The notes under the pieces: model-generated
The model's database searches: none
Told to the model about the DNA's origin: nothing
What the model saw: the letters and a program-made list of their open reading frames with translations, nothing else
Program-made: the position numbers and the translations under genes
Shown: piece by piece, positions 19,308-28,299 of the stretch
How positions within the stretch are numbered: the stretch's first letter is position 1
Layout: the number at the start of each line of letters is the position of its first letter
DNA from: an uncultured Prevotellaceae bacterium
Lineage (GTDB): Bacteria; Bacteroidota; Bacteroidia; Bacteroidales; Bacteroidaceae
Direction of reading: 5' to 3'
Assembly: GCA_902792685.1 (NCBI GenBank)
Contig: CADBAP010000004.1
Span: 20,959 to 84,958, forward strand
DNA: 64,000 nt

Positions 19308-19814
19308 ATGAAACGAATCCTATTGTTATTCACGGTGTTCTATGCAAGCATGGCTATATGGGCACAACAGCAAAAAGAACTGGTCGTAGTCTATGCCGTC
19401 TCCAACGATAATTTCGTCAACCTCAGACAGCAGCCATCGGCCAAGTCAAAGATTATTGGAAAGGTTTATTGTTTGTTCCACGGACTCGGCAATGGCGTAT
19501 TGCGCGAAAGCGGAAAGAATTGGGACAAGGTCAGCGTAGGCAACGTCACAGGATGGGTTAACAACAGATACCTGGGTTACATGTCCTGGTACACCCATGA
19601 TGGCGATACCATACTGATTGCCAATAAAGACAACATGCCCATCTACACCGACAACTATGCCGACGAAGGAGAGATGCCTGTGTTTACCCACGTAAAGAAA
19701 GGAACCATCCTTGCAGATAAGTTCCAGGAGCATGGCGATTACTATGAACTGATTACCGGTCACGATTACCTGTTCATTCGCAAACAGGATGTCAAATTAG
19801 TTTTCAAGAAGTAA
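19308..19814 (+). CDS. Secreted bacterial SH3-domain protein
   Basis: 168 residues from the ATG at 19308, chosen because a signal peptide (MKRILLLFTVFYASMAIWAQ) begins there. The longer open frame from 19230 overlaps mlaF and is rejected. The mature part begins with a bacterial SH3 domain (NFVNLRQQPSAKSKIIGKVY ... GWVNNRYLGYM) that probably binds peptidoglycan or another envelope target. The C-terminal half, about 90 residues, looks like a second degenerate SH3 fold. The function is unknown. It lies 19 bp after mlaF and 1 bp before the mutarotase-like gene. Confidence 0.75.
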   Translation: MKRILLLFTVFYASMAIWAQQQKELVVVYAVSNDNFVNLRQQPSAKSKIIGKVYCLFHGLGNGVLRESGKNWDKVSVGNVTGWVNNRYLGYMSWYTHDGDTILIANKDNMPIYTDNYADEGEMPVFTHVKKGTILADKFQEHGDYYELITGHDYLFIRKQDVKLVFKK

Positions 19815-19815
19815 A

Positions 19816-20214
19816 ATGGAAGGCGACATCCAGCATATTTCAGGAGGAACCATTAAGCGTTACGTACAGTTTCTTGAAATCAGCGATAATCCTGCTTTGA
19901 TTGAGCAGTATCGCAAGTGGCATTCTGAAAAATATAACTGGCAGGAGGTGCGAGACGGTATTCGTGCCGTCGGCATCTTAGAAATGGAAATCTATATCTT
20001 CGGCAGCAAACTTGTGATGATTGTCGATGCCCCTGCCGACTTCCAGTGGGAGGAAGCAATGAACATGCTTGCCACCCTACCCCGTCAAGCAGAATGGGAA
20101 GCTTTCGTTTCCCAATTCCAAGGCTGCTCTGCTGATGCACGTAGCGATGAGAAATGGCAACCGATGAACGTATGTTCCGTTTGTATTAAATCCTTATACC
20201 TTTATTCATCATGA
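19816..20214 (+). pseudogene. L-rhamnose/L-fucose mutarotase (RhaM, DUF718) family gene with 3' one-base frameshift
   Basis: The 132-codon frame carries the RhaM-family core: IKRYVQFLEI, IEQYRKWHSEKYNW, VRDGIRAVGILEMEIYIFG, LPRQAEWEAFVSQFQ, SADARSDEKWQPM. These enzymes interconvert anomers of L-rhamnose or L-fucose. Family members end with a sequence like MERIFxL. Here the frame turns to NVCSVCIK, but adding one G at about 20165 restores MERMFRLY followed by a stop at 20187-20189. So the natural end is likely 20189, and one base of a GG pair is missing from either the gene or the assembly. As given, the frame overlaps the dacB start by 4 bp. The loss affects only the last residues, so activity might survive. 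Confidence 0.65.
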
Positions 20215-21500
20215 ATAGATTTAAAACCATACTACTGATATTAGGACTGCTACTGACATTGTCAGTGTCAGCACAGTATCAAGAGGATGACGTACTGATT
20301 GTAACTGACGATTCGCTCTTTGCGGAGAATGTGATTGATTCACTGCCACCACTTCCCTGGCCAGAGAATCTACAAGCACGTATCGACACACTGCTGATTA
20401 CGAAATTGCTGGATACATCGGATATAGGATTAGTAATTTGGGACCTAACGGCTGACTCATGCCTCTATGCCTTCCATCCAAGACACCGACTGCGCCCAGC
20501 ATCGACGATGAAGGCGGTGACAGCAATAACTGCACTGGACAAACTGGGCGGTGACTACCTGTTTCGTACGCAATTAAGATACAAAGGAAAGATTATAGAA
20601 TACCGCGACTCAACAGACGCCATCACAGGAAAGACATTGGAGGGCGACATTTGGTGCATCGGTGGAATGGACCCACTATTTGCTGCTGACGACATGCGGG
20701 CATTCGTGAATGCCATCCAGGGACTGAACGTAGACACGATTCGTGGAAACTTATATGCAGACCTGTCACACAAGGACAAAGACCGGTTGGGCGAAGGTTG
20801 GTGTTGGGATGATGACAATCCCACCCTATCACCGCTATTGATTGAGCGAAAGGATAAGTTCATTGAAAAACTGATGCAACAGTTGCGTAATGCCCGTATC
20901 TATTTAGACATTCGGCAGGGTGAACAGGTGTGCCCGGCGGGAACTACAGAACTGTGTACACGTACACATACGATGGACGAGGTGTTGCAACCAATGATGA
21001 AAAATAGCAACAACTTGTTTGCGGAGTCTATGTTTTACCAATTAGCAAACCGAATGGGTGGAAAATGGGCAACAGCGAAACATGCACGGACAGCAGTGCA
21101 ACAGGTGATGAAGAAGGCAGGCATTGATCCTAAGCCATACTATATCGCTGACGGCAGTGGACTGTCGCTCTATAGTTATCTGTCGGCAGAGATGGAGGTG
21201 AAAATGCTACGCTATGCCTACCAGAATCGCGACATCTACAATCACTTATATGCCTCGATGCCAATAGCAGGCGTCGATGGAACGCTAAGCGGACGCATGG
21301 GCAAAACTAGTGCGGCACGCAACGTACACGCAAAGACTGGAACGGTGACCGGCGTTAGCTCGCTGGCAGGCTATTGCACAGCAGCAAACGGGCATGAGCT
21401 GTGTTTCTCCATCATGAATCAAGGAATGCAAAGCCACGCACCAGCCCGTGCCTTTCAAGACAGAGTGTGCGTGGCAATGTGTAGGGCTTATGAACCTTAA
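20211..21500 (+). CDS. dacB: D-alanyl-D-alanine carboxypeptidase/endopeptidase (PBP4 class, peptidase S13)
   Basis: A 429-residue periplasmic penicillin-binding protein with a signal peptide (residues 1-21). The active-site motifs are Ser98-x-x-Lys101 (PASTMK), the SNN motif in KNSNNLFAES (about 264) and KTG in HAKTGTV (about 374). The class trims or cleaves peptidoglycan peptide cross-links. It is somewhat shorter than E. coli DacB, as is common in Bacteroidetes. Its 3' end overlaps the convergent peptidase gene by 4 bp. Confidence 0.92.
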   Translation: MNRFKTILLILGLLLTLSVSAQYQEDDVLIVTDDSLFAENVIDSLPPLPWPENLQARIDTLLITKLLDTSDIGLVIWDLTADSCLYAFHPRHRLRPASTMKAVTAITALDKLGGDYLFRTQLRYKGKIIEYRDSTDAITGKTLEGDIWCIGGMDPLFAADDMRAFVNAIQGLNVDTIRGNLYADLSHKDKDRLGEGWCWDDDNPTLSPLLIERKDKFIEKLMQQLRNARIYLDIRQGEQVCPAGTTELCTRTHTMDEVLQPMMKNSNNLFAESMFYQLANRMGGKWATAKHARTAVQQVMKKAGIDPKPYYIADGSGLSLYSYLSAEMEVKMLRYAYQNRDIYNHLYASMPIAGVDGTLSGRMGKTSAARNVHAKTGTVTGVSSLAGYCTAANGHELCFSIMNQGMQSHAPARAFQDRVCVAMCRAYEP

Positions 21501-22903
21501 TTATCCTCACCGAACAGCGGATCCTCTGGCATAATCATGATTGGTTTCTGCTGTTCGGCTTTTAAAATTTTCTCTGGAACGTATTTCTTATCGACAACTA
21601 GGCGGAACATGTATTCACCAAACCAACGGTGCGTCATAATCATACAACCTTTCTGGCCACTGTCAGCACCCCATGAATTTTCAACTTTCCACTTTGTCGG
21701 TTTTCCATCAGCATCGAGATCAACGGCAGTGAGCGTCATCGCATGAGTACTACCGCTATCGAAGGTACTGATACGTTCAGCTTTTGTCATCGGGAACGTA
21801 GTACCAAAGAGAGTTCCATAGTCAAAGTTGTCGGTATCGAGATAACCTCGTTTGCGGTCAAGTTGCTTACCTACGTCATAGGAACTATACAATTTACGCC
21901 CGTCTTTCAAAGAGGCAATGGCCATTTGTGCAATGTCTTCAACAGGAAGATTAACATATTTCCAGTTATGACCATCATAGGTATGGCGGTCATATTCCAC
22001 TTCATAGGTCTGATAATACGGACGACGCGGGTCGTTCATTGCCATAATAAAAGTGCCATTGAGCGGACCACCGACAGTTTCATAATAGAACGCCTGTGGT
22101 GTATAGGTCTTTGGTGTTCCAATTGCTTTGCCGTTCTTGTCTTTGAATGTATAGGTAAATTCCTTGACAGGTGCGCCCAAAGTAAGTGACAGCATACGAT
22201 AGACTAAAGAAAGCATTTCTATTTTACGTGCTTGGATGGCTTTCTGTGACTTGCCATCGGCAACCATCTTGCGCAACTCTAGCCCATACTCGCGCAATTT
22301 AGAGGTCACCAAACGCGACATGATGCGAGTATTCTCGGCAGAGAAGGTTTCCGGCTGTACATTCTTTGGCACCAGACCATATTTCTCTGCGAGGTCGGCA
22401 ACACCACAGAAAGTACCACCATCGTTAAGCGGACTCTTGAAGAAGAAACGCACGCGCTCGTCTTCTATCGGTTTTTTTGCATTGTCGATGACACCCTGTA
22501 GAAAGAGGTTGGACTTCTCCAGCTGGTCATAGAAGAACAAGTAGTCTTGTGAGAACTCAACACTAATGCTGTCACCGTGAATCTTAGCGAAATTAGAACG
22601 TAGGACGTTCAACCCAGAAAACATCCAGCAGCGACCTGACGACTTCTGATCGTGGATACTTTGCTTAGGCGTCTCCACACTAAAGTAAGTGTCGATAGGT
22701 CCCTGATTGCGGAAATTCTTCGACAGGTCGTCGATGTTATTACTTGCCATCGCATTGAAGATAGCTTTATCAGAAGATGATGCAGGCTGTGCTTTTTCTA
22801 TCTGTCGCAACATGTCGGCACTAATACCGCCACTGTTTGTCTGCGCTCCTGCAACCAATGAAAGTGCCAAGCAAAAGCCCAGCACTGAGTAACGTGTGTT
22901 CAT
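21497..22903 (-). CDS. Secreted bleomycin-hydrolase/aminopeptidase C-type cysteine peptidase
   Basis: A 468-residue papain-like peptidase of family C1B with an N-terminal signal peptide (MNTRYSVLGFCLALSLVAGAQ). The catalytic Cys92 lies in SSGRCWMFSGLNVLRS; the His lies in GSTHAMTLTAVD and the Asn in VENSWGADSG. C1B enzymes are usually cytosolic hexamers that trim N-terminal residues; the exported form suggests periplasmic peptide breakdown. It starts 20 bp after a lipoprotein gene on the same strand and is probably co-transcribed with it. Confidence 0.88.
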   Translation of the reverse strand: MNTRYSVLGFCLALSLVAGAQTNSGGISADMLRQIEKAQPASSSDKAIFNAMASNNIDDLSKNFRNQGPIDTYFSVETPKQSIHDQKSSGRCWMFSGLNVLRSNFAKIHGDSISVEFSQDYLFFYDQLEKSNLFLQGVIDNAKKPIEDERVRFFFKSPLNDGGTFCGVADLAEKYGLVPKNVQPETFSAENTRIMSRLVTSKLREYGLELRKMVADGKSQKAIQARKIEMLSLVYRMLSLTLGAPVKEFTYTFKDKNGKAIGTPKTYTPQAFYYETVGGPLNGTFIMAMNDPRRPYYQTYEVEYDRHTYDGHNWKYVNLPVEDIAQMAIASLKDGRKLYSSYDVGKQLDRKRGYLDTDNFDYGTLFGTTFPMTKAERISTFDSGSTHAMTLTAVDLDADGKPTKWKVENSWGADSGQKGCMIMTHRWFGEYMFRLVVDKKYVPEKILKAEQQKPIMIMPEDPLFGEDN

Positions 22904-22923
22904 ATGTTTCTTATTTAATAATT

Positions 22924-23787
22924 TTACTTTTTCTTTATTGTTTTTACTTTGAATTGTGTGATGTTACTGATTTTACGTCCACCTTGCAGTACGTAGATAT
23001 TGAACTCAGCCACGCCATCCTTCAATTTCTTATTGGTTTGTATCATTGCAGTATAACGGATACCCTTACCAGGAGTCAGACGCTCGACATGAACGCTAGG
23101 CGAAATCTGGATATACTTGTTACCTGTGATTTCCTCTACGACAGGCACTACATCATAGACAGTAGCATCGCCATCGTTATAGACCTCGAAGATAACCTTA
23201 CTGAGTTCGCCGGCTGCAATAGCATTGTCCTGATTGGTATCAACCAAACGAGCATTCTTCACCGTGAGCGTGGAACTATAGATATACTTGGCGCTAATCT
23301 CAGAAACCTCACTCTTTCCAAGAGACACATTGACAGGATCAGAAGCACTATAATCTGTTGTATAGTCCAGTCCATCAAAGTCGTATAGGCGGTCGTCACC
23401 ACTATTGGTAGCATCGAAACCGCTATTGCCGCTGCTGCGGTAAGTATCATCAGACTGACGGACATTCACACCCGAAACGGAACCTCGCATCTCACGGTTC
23501 TGCATCACCTTTTGATAGTGTTCGTGCAGATCCTCACGATCTCGTGCACGTTCTTCTGCCTCTTGTTTATCGGCGGCAGCACCTACAGCAGCACCCATGA
23601 TAGCACCGCCTGCCATACCGATGACTGCACCTACATCAGCACCGCGGTGTCCACCTGTTATACCACCGATCGCAGAACCGAGAATCGTACCAAATAAACC
23701 ACCGGTATAGGCACCAGCTCCTGTGTATGTATCGCAACTGTTGAACAACATAGCAACACCAACCAATAATATTAATGTCTTCTTCAT
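22924..23787 (-). CDS. Glycine-zipper outer-membrane lipoprotein
   Basis: 287 residues from the ATG ending at 23787, which starts a lipoprotein signal (MKKTLILLVGVAMLFNSC, lipobox Cys at 18). The longer frame to 23853 would begin inside the promoter and is rejected. Residues about 25-70 form a glycine-zipper segment (GGLFGTILGSAIGG, GAVIGMAGGAIMGAAVG) able to pack as membrane helices. The C-terminal half (from about 170) resembles a CARDB/FN3-like beta-sandwich (VYNDGDATVYDVVPVVE). The function is unknown. The secreted C1-type peptidase gene follows 20 bp downstream. Confidence 0.8.
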   Translation of the reverse strand: MKKTLILLVGVAMLFNSCDTYTGAGAYTGGLFGTILGSAIGGITGGHRGADVGAVIGMAGGAIMGAAVGAAADKQEAEERARDREDLHEHYQKVMQNREMRGSVSGVNVRQSDDTYRSSGNSGFDATNSGDDRLYDFDGLDYTTDYSASDPVNVSLGKSEVSEISAKYIYSSTLTVKNARLVDTNQDNAIAAGELSKVIFEVYNDGDATVYDVVPVVEEITGNKYIQISPSVHVERLTPGKGIRYTAMIQTNKKLKDGVAEFNIYVLQGGRKISNITQFKVKTIKKK

Positions 23788-23827
23788 AATCAGTCCCTTT
23801 CTTATTGATGATTTTTCTTTTCGTTTG

Positions 23828-23858
23828 CAAAAATAATGATTCTCCTGCAACACGCAAA
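23828..23858 (-). promoter_or_regulatory. Promoter of the glycine-zipper lipoprotein operon
   Basis: On the minus strand TTTG (23855-23858) is followed after exactly 19 bp by TATTTTTG (23828-23835). The start codon is 40 bp downstream, which fixes the lipoprotein start at 23787. Confidence 0.75.
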
Positions 23859-23933
23859 AAGATTTTTCCCTATTTTGCTGTAGGGGAAACCCTATTTCAA
23901 CTTCTTCTCTTTGCTCAGAGAAAGTTACTTCAC

Positions 23934-23968
23934 ATAAAAAATCCCCATTCCTTTCGGAACAGGGATCT
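23934..23968 (-). terminator. Rho-independent terminator of the alpha operon
   Basis: Minus-strand RNA folds ATCCCTGTTCC-GAAA-GGAATGGGGAT followed by a U run, 25 bp after the rplQ stop. This is a strong tetraloop terminator. Confidence 0.85.
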
Positions 23969-23992
23969 TATCGATGGGAATGAATCTTGCGA

Positions 23993-24538
23993 TTATTCAG
24001 CCTTTGCTTCCTCTGCAGGTGTCTCAGCAACTTCTTCAACAGCCTTTGGAGTCTCTTCTGCTATTTCCTCAGCCTTTGCCTCAACAACCTTTGCTTCCTC
24101 AGCAGTCTCTGCCTTCGGAGCAGCCTTGCGGCTACGACGAGTCTTCTTAGCAGCAGCCTTCGGAGTCTTAGCCATGTTCTCATCAAAGTCAACCAACTCG
24201 ATAAATGCGATGTCGGCTGCGTCACCTAGACGGTGACCAAGCTTAATGATACGGGTGTAGCCACCGGGACGGTCACCGACCTTCGGGCCGATTACGCCGA
24301 ACAATTCCTTGATGGCTTCCTTATTCTGAAGGTAGCGGAAAGCAACACGACGAGCGTTTGTCGTATCGTCCTTGCTACGTGTAATCAGTGGCTCTACATA
24401 CTTCTTCAGCGCCTTAGCCTTGGCGAGGGTCGTAGTGATTCTTTTGTGCTCAATCAGCGAAATTGCCATGTTAGCAAGCATGGCGCGACGGTGATCAGCA
24501 GTACGGCCCAGATGGTTGAATTTCTTTCCGTGTCTCAT
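23993..24538 (-). CDS. rplQ: 50S ribosomal protein bL17 with acidic Ala/Glu-rich tail
   Basis: 181 residues. The first ~125 are the L17 core ([43 protein letters not shown]). The last ~55 form a low-complexity tail rich in Ala, Glu and Lys, typical of Bacteroidetes L17. It is the last gene of the alpha operon, 6 bp after rpoA and before a terminator. Confidence 0.96.
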   Translation of the reverse strand: MRHGKKFNHLGRTADHRRAMLANMAISLIEHKRITTTLAKAKALKKYVEPLITRSKDDTTNARRVAFRYLQNKEAIKELFGVIGPKVGDRPGGYTRIIKLGHRLGDAADIAFIELVDFDENMAKTPKAAAKKTRRSRKAAPKAETAEEAKVVEAKAEEIAEETPKAVEEVAETPAEEAKAE

Positions 24539-24544
24539 TTCTTT

Positions 24545-25534
24545 TTACTCGTTTAATTTGTATTTTGTAATATCAGTTCCAAACGACAGATTCAGACTCT
24601 CGAGCAAATCATCAAGCTCAGAAAGCGATTTCTTACCGAAGTTGCGGAACTTCAAGAGGTCAGTCTTGTTGTACTGTACCAAGTCGCCAAGTGTCTCTAC
24701 ATCAGCTGCCTTCAGGCAGTTGAGAGCACGAACACTGAGGTTCATGTCGACGAGACGAGTCTTAAGCAACTGACGCATGTGCAACACTTCCTCATCAAAC
24801 TCCTGATTGCCTTCTGCATCAGGATTCTCCAATGTAATCTTCTCATCTGAGAACAACATGAAGTGATAGATGAGGATCTTTGCTGCCTCTTTCAGGGCGT
24901 CCTTCGGGTGAATGGAACCATCGGTAGTAACCTCAAGTACAAGCTTGTCATAGTCGGTCTTCTGCTCGACACGATACGGTTCAACCGCATACTTGACATT
25001 ACGAATTGGGGTGTAGATTGAATCGATTGGGAGTACGTTAACATCTGTGCAGAATTCACGATTCTCTTCAGCCGGGATGTAACCACGACCTTTGTTGATT
25101 GTCAAATCAATCTGCATAGAAGCTTTTGCATCTAAATGACAAATCACCAATTCAGGGTTTAACACTTCAAATCCGGTCAGATACTTACCGATATCACCAG
25201 CTTTGAATTCTGTGGAATTCTCTACGGTGATACTAACTTTCTCGTTCTCGAATTCTTCTACTACTTGTTTGAATCGAACTTGTTTGAGATTCAAAATAAT
25301 GTTGGTAACATCTTCCTTTACACCGGGGACTGAGGAGAACTCATGCTCAACACCAGCAATTTTGATGGTGTTGATGGCATAACCCTCAAGCGATGAAAGA
25401 AGTATGCGGCGCAAGGCGTTTCCTATGGTTACACCAAAGCCTGGCTCCAAAGGACGGAATTCGAACTTGCCGAACTTGTCGGAAGCCTCCAGCATTACTA
25501 CTTTGTCGGGTTTTTGAAATGCTAATATCGCCAT
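24545..25534 (-). CDS. rpoA: DNA-directed RNA polymerase alpha subunit
   Basis: A 329-residue subunit of usual length. The N-terminal dimerisation domain ([19 protein letters not shown]) drives assembly of the polymerase. The C-terminal domain ([20 protein letters not shown] ... [16 protein letters not shown]) contacts DNA and activators. It sits between rpsD and rplQ as in most bacteria. Confidence 0.98.
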   Translation of the reverse strand: MAILAFQKPDKVVMLEASDKFGKFEFRPLEPGFGVTIGNALRRILLSSLEGYAINTIKIAGVEHEFSSVPGVKEDVTNIILNLKQVRFKQVVEEFENEKVSITVENSTEFKAGDIGKYLTGFEVLNPELVICHLDAKASMQIDLTINKGRGYIPAEENREFCTDVNVLPIDSIYTPIRNVKYAVEPYRVEQKTDYDKLVLEVTTDGSIHPKDALKEAAKILIYHFMLFSDEKITLENPDAEGNQEFDEEVLHMRQLLKTRLVDMNLSVRALNCLKAADVETLGDLVQYNKTDLLKFRNFGKKSLSELDDLLESLNLSFGTDITKYKLNE

Positions 25535-25546
25535 TAATGTAATGAT

Positions 25547-26152
25547 TTATTTAGAGTACAACTCAACGATTAACTGCTCCTTAATATTCTCAGGAATGTC
25601 AGCACGCTCCGGCTTGTGCAGGAACTTTCCGCTCTTGGTCTGCTCGTCCCACTCAATCCAAGGATACTTGCTGTGGTTGAATCCGGCCAATGCTGCCTCA
25701 ATAACTTCAAGAGATTTTGCCTTCTCACGTACACCGACAACCATACCTGGTTTCACTGCGAAAGAAGGAATGTTGACAACCTGTCCATCGACAACGATGT
25801 GCTTGTGACCAACGAGCTGACGAGCAGCGGCACGTGTAGGAGCAATACCCATGCGGAACACTACGTTGTCAAGACGGCTCTCCAGATTCTGAAGCAATAC
25901 CTCACCAGTAATACCCTCAGACTTGGCTGCCTTCTCAAACATATTACGGAACTGGCGCTCGAGTACACCATATGTGTACTTTGCCTTTTGCTTCTCTGCC
26001 AACATGACACCATACTCAGACATCTTACGACGACGGTTATTGCCATGCTGTCCAGGAGGGAAGTTCCTTCTGGACAAAACTTTGTCTGCGCCGAAGATGG
26101 GCTCACCAAAACGACGCGCAATTTTTGATTTCGGACCTATGTATCTTGCCAT
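25547..26152 (-). CDS. rpsD: 30S ribosomal protein uS4
   Basis: 201 residues with the primary rRNA-binding N-terminus ([21 protein letters not shown]) and the S4 RNA-binding domain ([27 protein letters not shown], partly quoted). In many bacteria S4 represses the alpha operon. The 71-bp gap upstream holds a 10-bp-period CTAGGA repeat array. Confidence 0.98.
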   Translation of the reverse strand: MARYIGPKSKIARRFGEPIFGADKVLSRRNFPPGQHGNNRRRKMSEYGVMLAEKQKAKYTYGVLERQFRNMFEKAAKSEGITGEVLLQNLESRLDNVVFRMGIAPTRAAARQLVGHKHIVVDGQVVNIPSFAVKPGMVVGVREKAKSLEVIEAALAGFNHSKYPWIEWDEQTKSGKFLHKPERADIPENIKEQLIVELYSK

Positions 26153-26180
26153 AATATAAAAATAAATTTCTTTGATTAAG

Positions 26181-26220
26181 TCTAGGTTCTCCTAGGACAT
26201 CCTAGGTTCTCCTAGGTTTT
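26181..26220 (-). repeat. 10-bp-period CTAGGA-N4 tandem array upstream of rpsD
   Basis: Read on the minus strand, four successive 10-bp units carry CTAGG(A/t) followed by four variable bases. It fills most of the rpsK-rpsD gap. The same unit occurs at 40569-40604 and 56801-56860. Confidence 0.8.
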
Positions 26221-26223
26221 TAA

Positions 26224-26613
26224 TTAAACTCTACGACGCTTCGGAGGACGACAGCCATTGTGTGGTAATGGTGTAACGTCAATGATTTCTGTGACCTCGA
26301 TGCCTGCACCGTGTACGGCACGAATTGCACTCTCACGACCGTTACCCGGACCTTTTACGTATGCTTTTACCTTACGAAGACCTAAATCGTAAGCTACCTT
26401 TGCGCAATCCTCTGCTGCCATCTGAGCTGCGTACGGAGTGTTCTTTTTGGAACCACGGAAGCCCATCTTACCTGCTGATGACCAAGAGATAACCTGACCC
26501 TCGTTGTTTGCCAAAGATACAATGATATTATTGAAAGAGCTGTGTACGTGCAACTGTCCCAGTGCCTCTACTCTTACATTTCTTTTCTTAGATGTTGCTG
26601 ATTTCTTTGCCAT
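26224..26613 (-). CDS. rpsK: 30S ribosomal protein uS11
   Basis: 129 residues. The conserved C-terminus [19 protein letters not shown] and [15 protein letters not shown] near residues 22-36 identify uS11, which lies on the 30S platform near the E-site mRNA. It follows rpsM in the alpha operon. Confidence 0.98.
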   Translation of the reverse strand: MAKKSATSKKRNVRVEALGQLHVHSSFNNIIVSLANNEGQVISWSSAGKMGFRGSKKNTPYAAQMAAEDCAKVAYDLGLRKVKAYVKGPGNGRESAIRAVHGAGIEVTEIIDVTPLPHNGCRPPKRRRV

Positions 26614-26646
26614 AACTCTAAACTTTAAACATTATACCGTTAAACT

Positions 26647-27027
26647 TTACTTCGTGGCCTTCTTCTTGTTAGCAACCGTCTTCTTCTTACCCTTTCGTGT
26701 ACGGGCATTGTTCTTTGTGCTCTGACCGCGAACAGGAAGTCCATGACGATGTCTTACTCCACGATAGCAACCAATATCCATCAGTCGCTTGATGTTCATC
26801 TGAATCTCACTACGGAGATCACCTTCAACTTTGAACTCAGCGCCGATAATTTCACGGATTTTGGCAGCCTGATCGTCAGTCCACTCGTTGACCTTCAGAT
26901 CACGGTTTACGCCGGCCTTATCCAATATCTTTGCTGAACTACTTCGACCAATACCATAGATGTAGGTCAATGCGATTTCGCCACGCTTATTCTGGGGCAA
27001 ATCTACTCCAACAATTCTTATTGCCAT
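26647..27027 (-). CDS. rpsM: 30S ribosomal protein uS13
   Basis: 126 residues with [20 protein letters not shown] and the C-terminal [20 protein letters not shown] motif that reaches the P-site tRNA. It is the first gene after an internal promoter, and so the likely head of the alpha operon transcript. Confidence 0.98.
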   Translation of the reverse strand: MAIRIVGVDLPQNKRGEIALTYIYGIGRSSSAKILDKAGVNRDLKVNEWTDDQAAKIREIIGAEFKVEGDLRSEIQMNIKRLMDIGCYRGVRHRHGLPVRGQSTKNNARTRKGKKKTVANKKKATK

Positions 27028-27083
27028 TGTTAACTAAATGATAATTTAAAACTTTAAAAATTGAAAAACGCTAAAAAAACATG

Positions 27084-27091
27084 CAAAGGTA
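27084..27091 (-). promoter_or_regulatory. Putative -7 box of the rpsM-rplQ (alpha) operon
   Basis: Minus strand TACCTTTG, matching TAnnTTTG, lies 57 bp before rpsM in the rpmJ-rpsM gap. The -33 box is unclear. It suggests the alpha operon can be transcribed separately from spc. Confidence 0.55.
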
Positions 27092-27134
27092 CGAATAATT
27101 CTCATCATTCCATCCTTTTTACACTTATTTAACA

Positions 27135-27251
27135 TTAACCTTGACGCAATTTGTACTTAGGATTCTTCTTGTTAATAACAAACAGACGCCCCTTACGACG
27201 TACGATTTTGCAATCCGGTGTACGCTTCTTTAATGATGCTCTTGTCTTCAT
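27135..27251 (-). CDS. rpmJ: 50S ribosomal protein bL36
   Basis: A 38-residue protein found by translating the gap between infA and rps[21 protein letters not shown], then [18 protein letters not shown]. Only one Cys is present, so this is a form without the zinc-binding Cys set. It lies in the usual place between infA and rpsM, 11 bp after infA. Confidence 0.95.
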   Translation of the reverse strand: MKTRASLKKRTPDCKIVRRKGRLFVINKKNPKYKLRQG

Positions 27252-27262
27252 ATCGATAAAAT

Positions 27263-27481
27263 TTATTTGTATCTGAAAACGATTCTGCCCTTGGTTAGGT
27301 CATAAGGACTCATTTCTACCTTTACCTTGTCACCCGGCAGGATCTTGATATAATGCATTCTCATCTTTCCAGAGATGTGTGCGATGATTTGCACACCATT
27401 TTCAAGCTCTACACGAAACATCGCGTTGGAAAGGCTCTCAATAATGGTGCCGTCTTGCTCAATAGCGGATTGTTTTGCCAT
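27263..27481 (-). CDS. infA: Translation initiation factor IF-1
   Basis: 72 residues, an S1/OB-fold domain ([39 protein letters not shown]). IF-1 binds the 30S A site during initiation. It is placed between map and rpmJ. Confidence 0.98.
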   Translation of the reverse strand: MAKQSAIEQDGTIIESLSNAMFRVELENGVQIIAHISGKMRMHYIKILPGDKVKVEMSPYDLTKGRIVFRYK

Positions 27482-27483
27482 AA

Positions 27484-28284
27484 CTAATATTTTACTCTTT
27501 CAAAATTCTCTATTTCCTCAAACGAAGATAAAATCTCGGCCTTGCCACGACGAACCACAATACTGTGTTCAAAATGGGCAGCAGGTTTCCGGTCAACAGT
27601 GCAGATCGTCCAGCGGTCAGGCATCATGCCTATCTCGCGTTTCCCCATCGTAATCATCGGTTCAATTGCGATACACATACCTGCTTTCAGCATAACACCG
27701 TTACCTCGTCGGCCATAATTGGGCACATACGGGTCTTCATGCATCTTTCGGCCGATTCCGTGTCCAGTAAGCTCACGCACAATACCGTATCCGTGTTGCT
27801 CGCAGTGGTCTTGAACAGCACTGCCAATATCCCCAACATGATTGCCAGCCACAGCTTGTTCGATGCCTAAATACAAGGATTCTTTGGTGACTTTCAGCAA
27901 TTCCCTGACTTCATCGCTGACCTCGCCAACACAGAACGTGTAGCAACTGTCGCCATTGAATCCGTCAAGTAGTGTTCCGCAATCTACGGAGATAATATCG
28001 CCTTCCTTTAAGACGGTCTCATTATTAGGGACACCATGAACAACAACCTCGTTGACCGATGTACATATACTTCCCGGAAAGGGTCCTCCGTAAGGATTGG
28101 GGAATCCCTTGAAAGTTGGGATTGCCCCATTGTCGCGGATATATTCCTCGGCAATCTGATCCAATTGGAGGGTTGTTACACCCGGTTTTATATGCCTGCC
28201 AACTTCAGCCAATGTACGAGCCACCAACTGATTGGCACGGCGCATGAGTTCAATTTCGTCTTCTGTCTTCAGAAATATTTTCAT
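27484..28284 (-). CDS. map: Type I methionine aminopeptidase
   Basis: 266 residues, peptidase family M24A. The dinuclear metal ligands can be placed in [35 protein letters not shown] and EPMITMG. It removes the initiator Met from nascent proteins. It lies between secY and infA, 2 bp before infA, as in other Bacteroidales. Confidence 0.96.
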   Translation of the reverse strand: MKIFLKTEDEIELMRRANQLVARTLAEVGRHIKPGVTTLQLDQIAEEYIRDNGAIPTFKGFPNPYGGPFPGSICTSVNEVVVHGVPNNETVLKEGDIISVDCGTLLDGFNGDSCYTFCVGEVSDEVRELLKVTKESLYLGIEQAVAGNHVGDIGSAVQDHCEQHGYGIVRELTGHGIGRKMHEDPYVPNYGRRGNGVMLKAGMCIAIEPMITMGKREIGMMPDRWTICTVDRKPAAHFEHSIVVRRGKAEILSSFEEIENFERVKY

Positions 28285-28299
28285 TTCTCAAGCAAAAGA

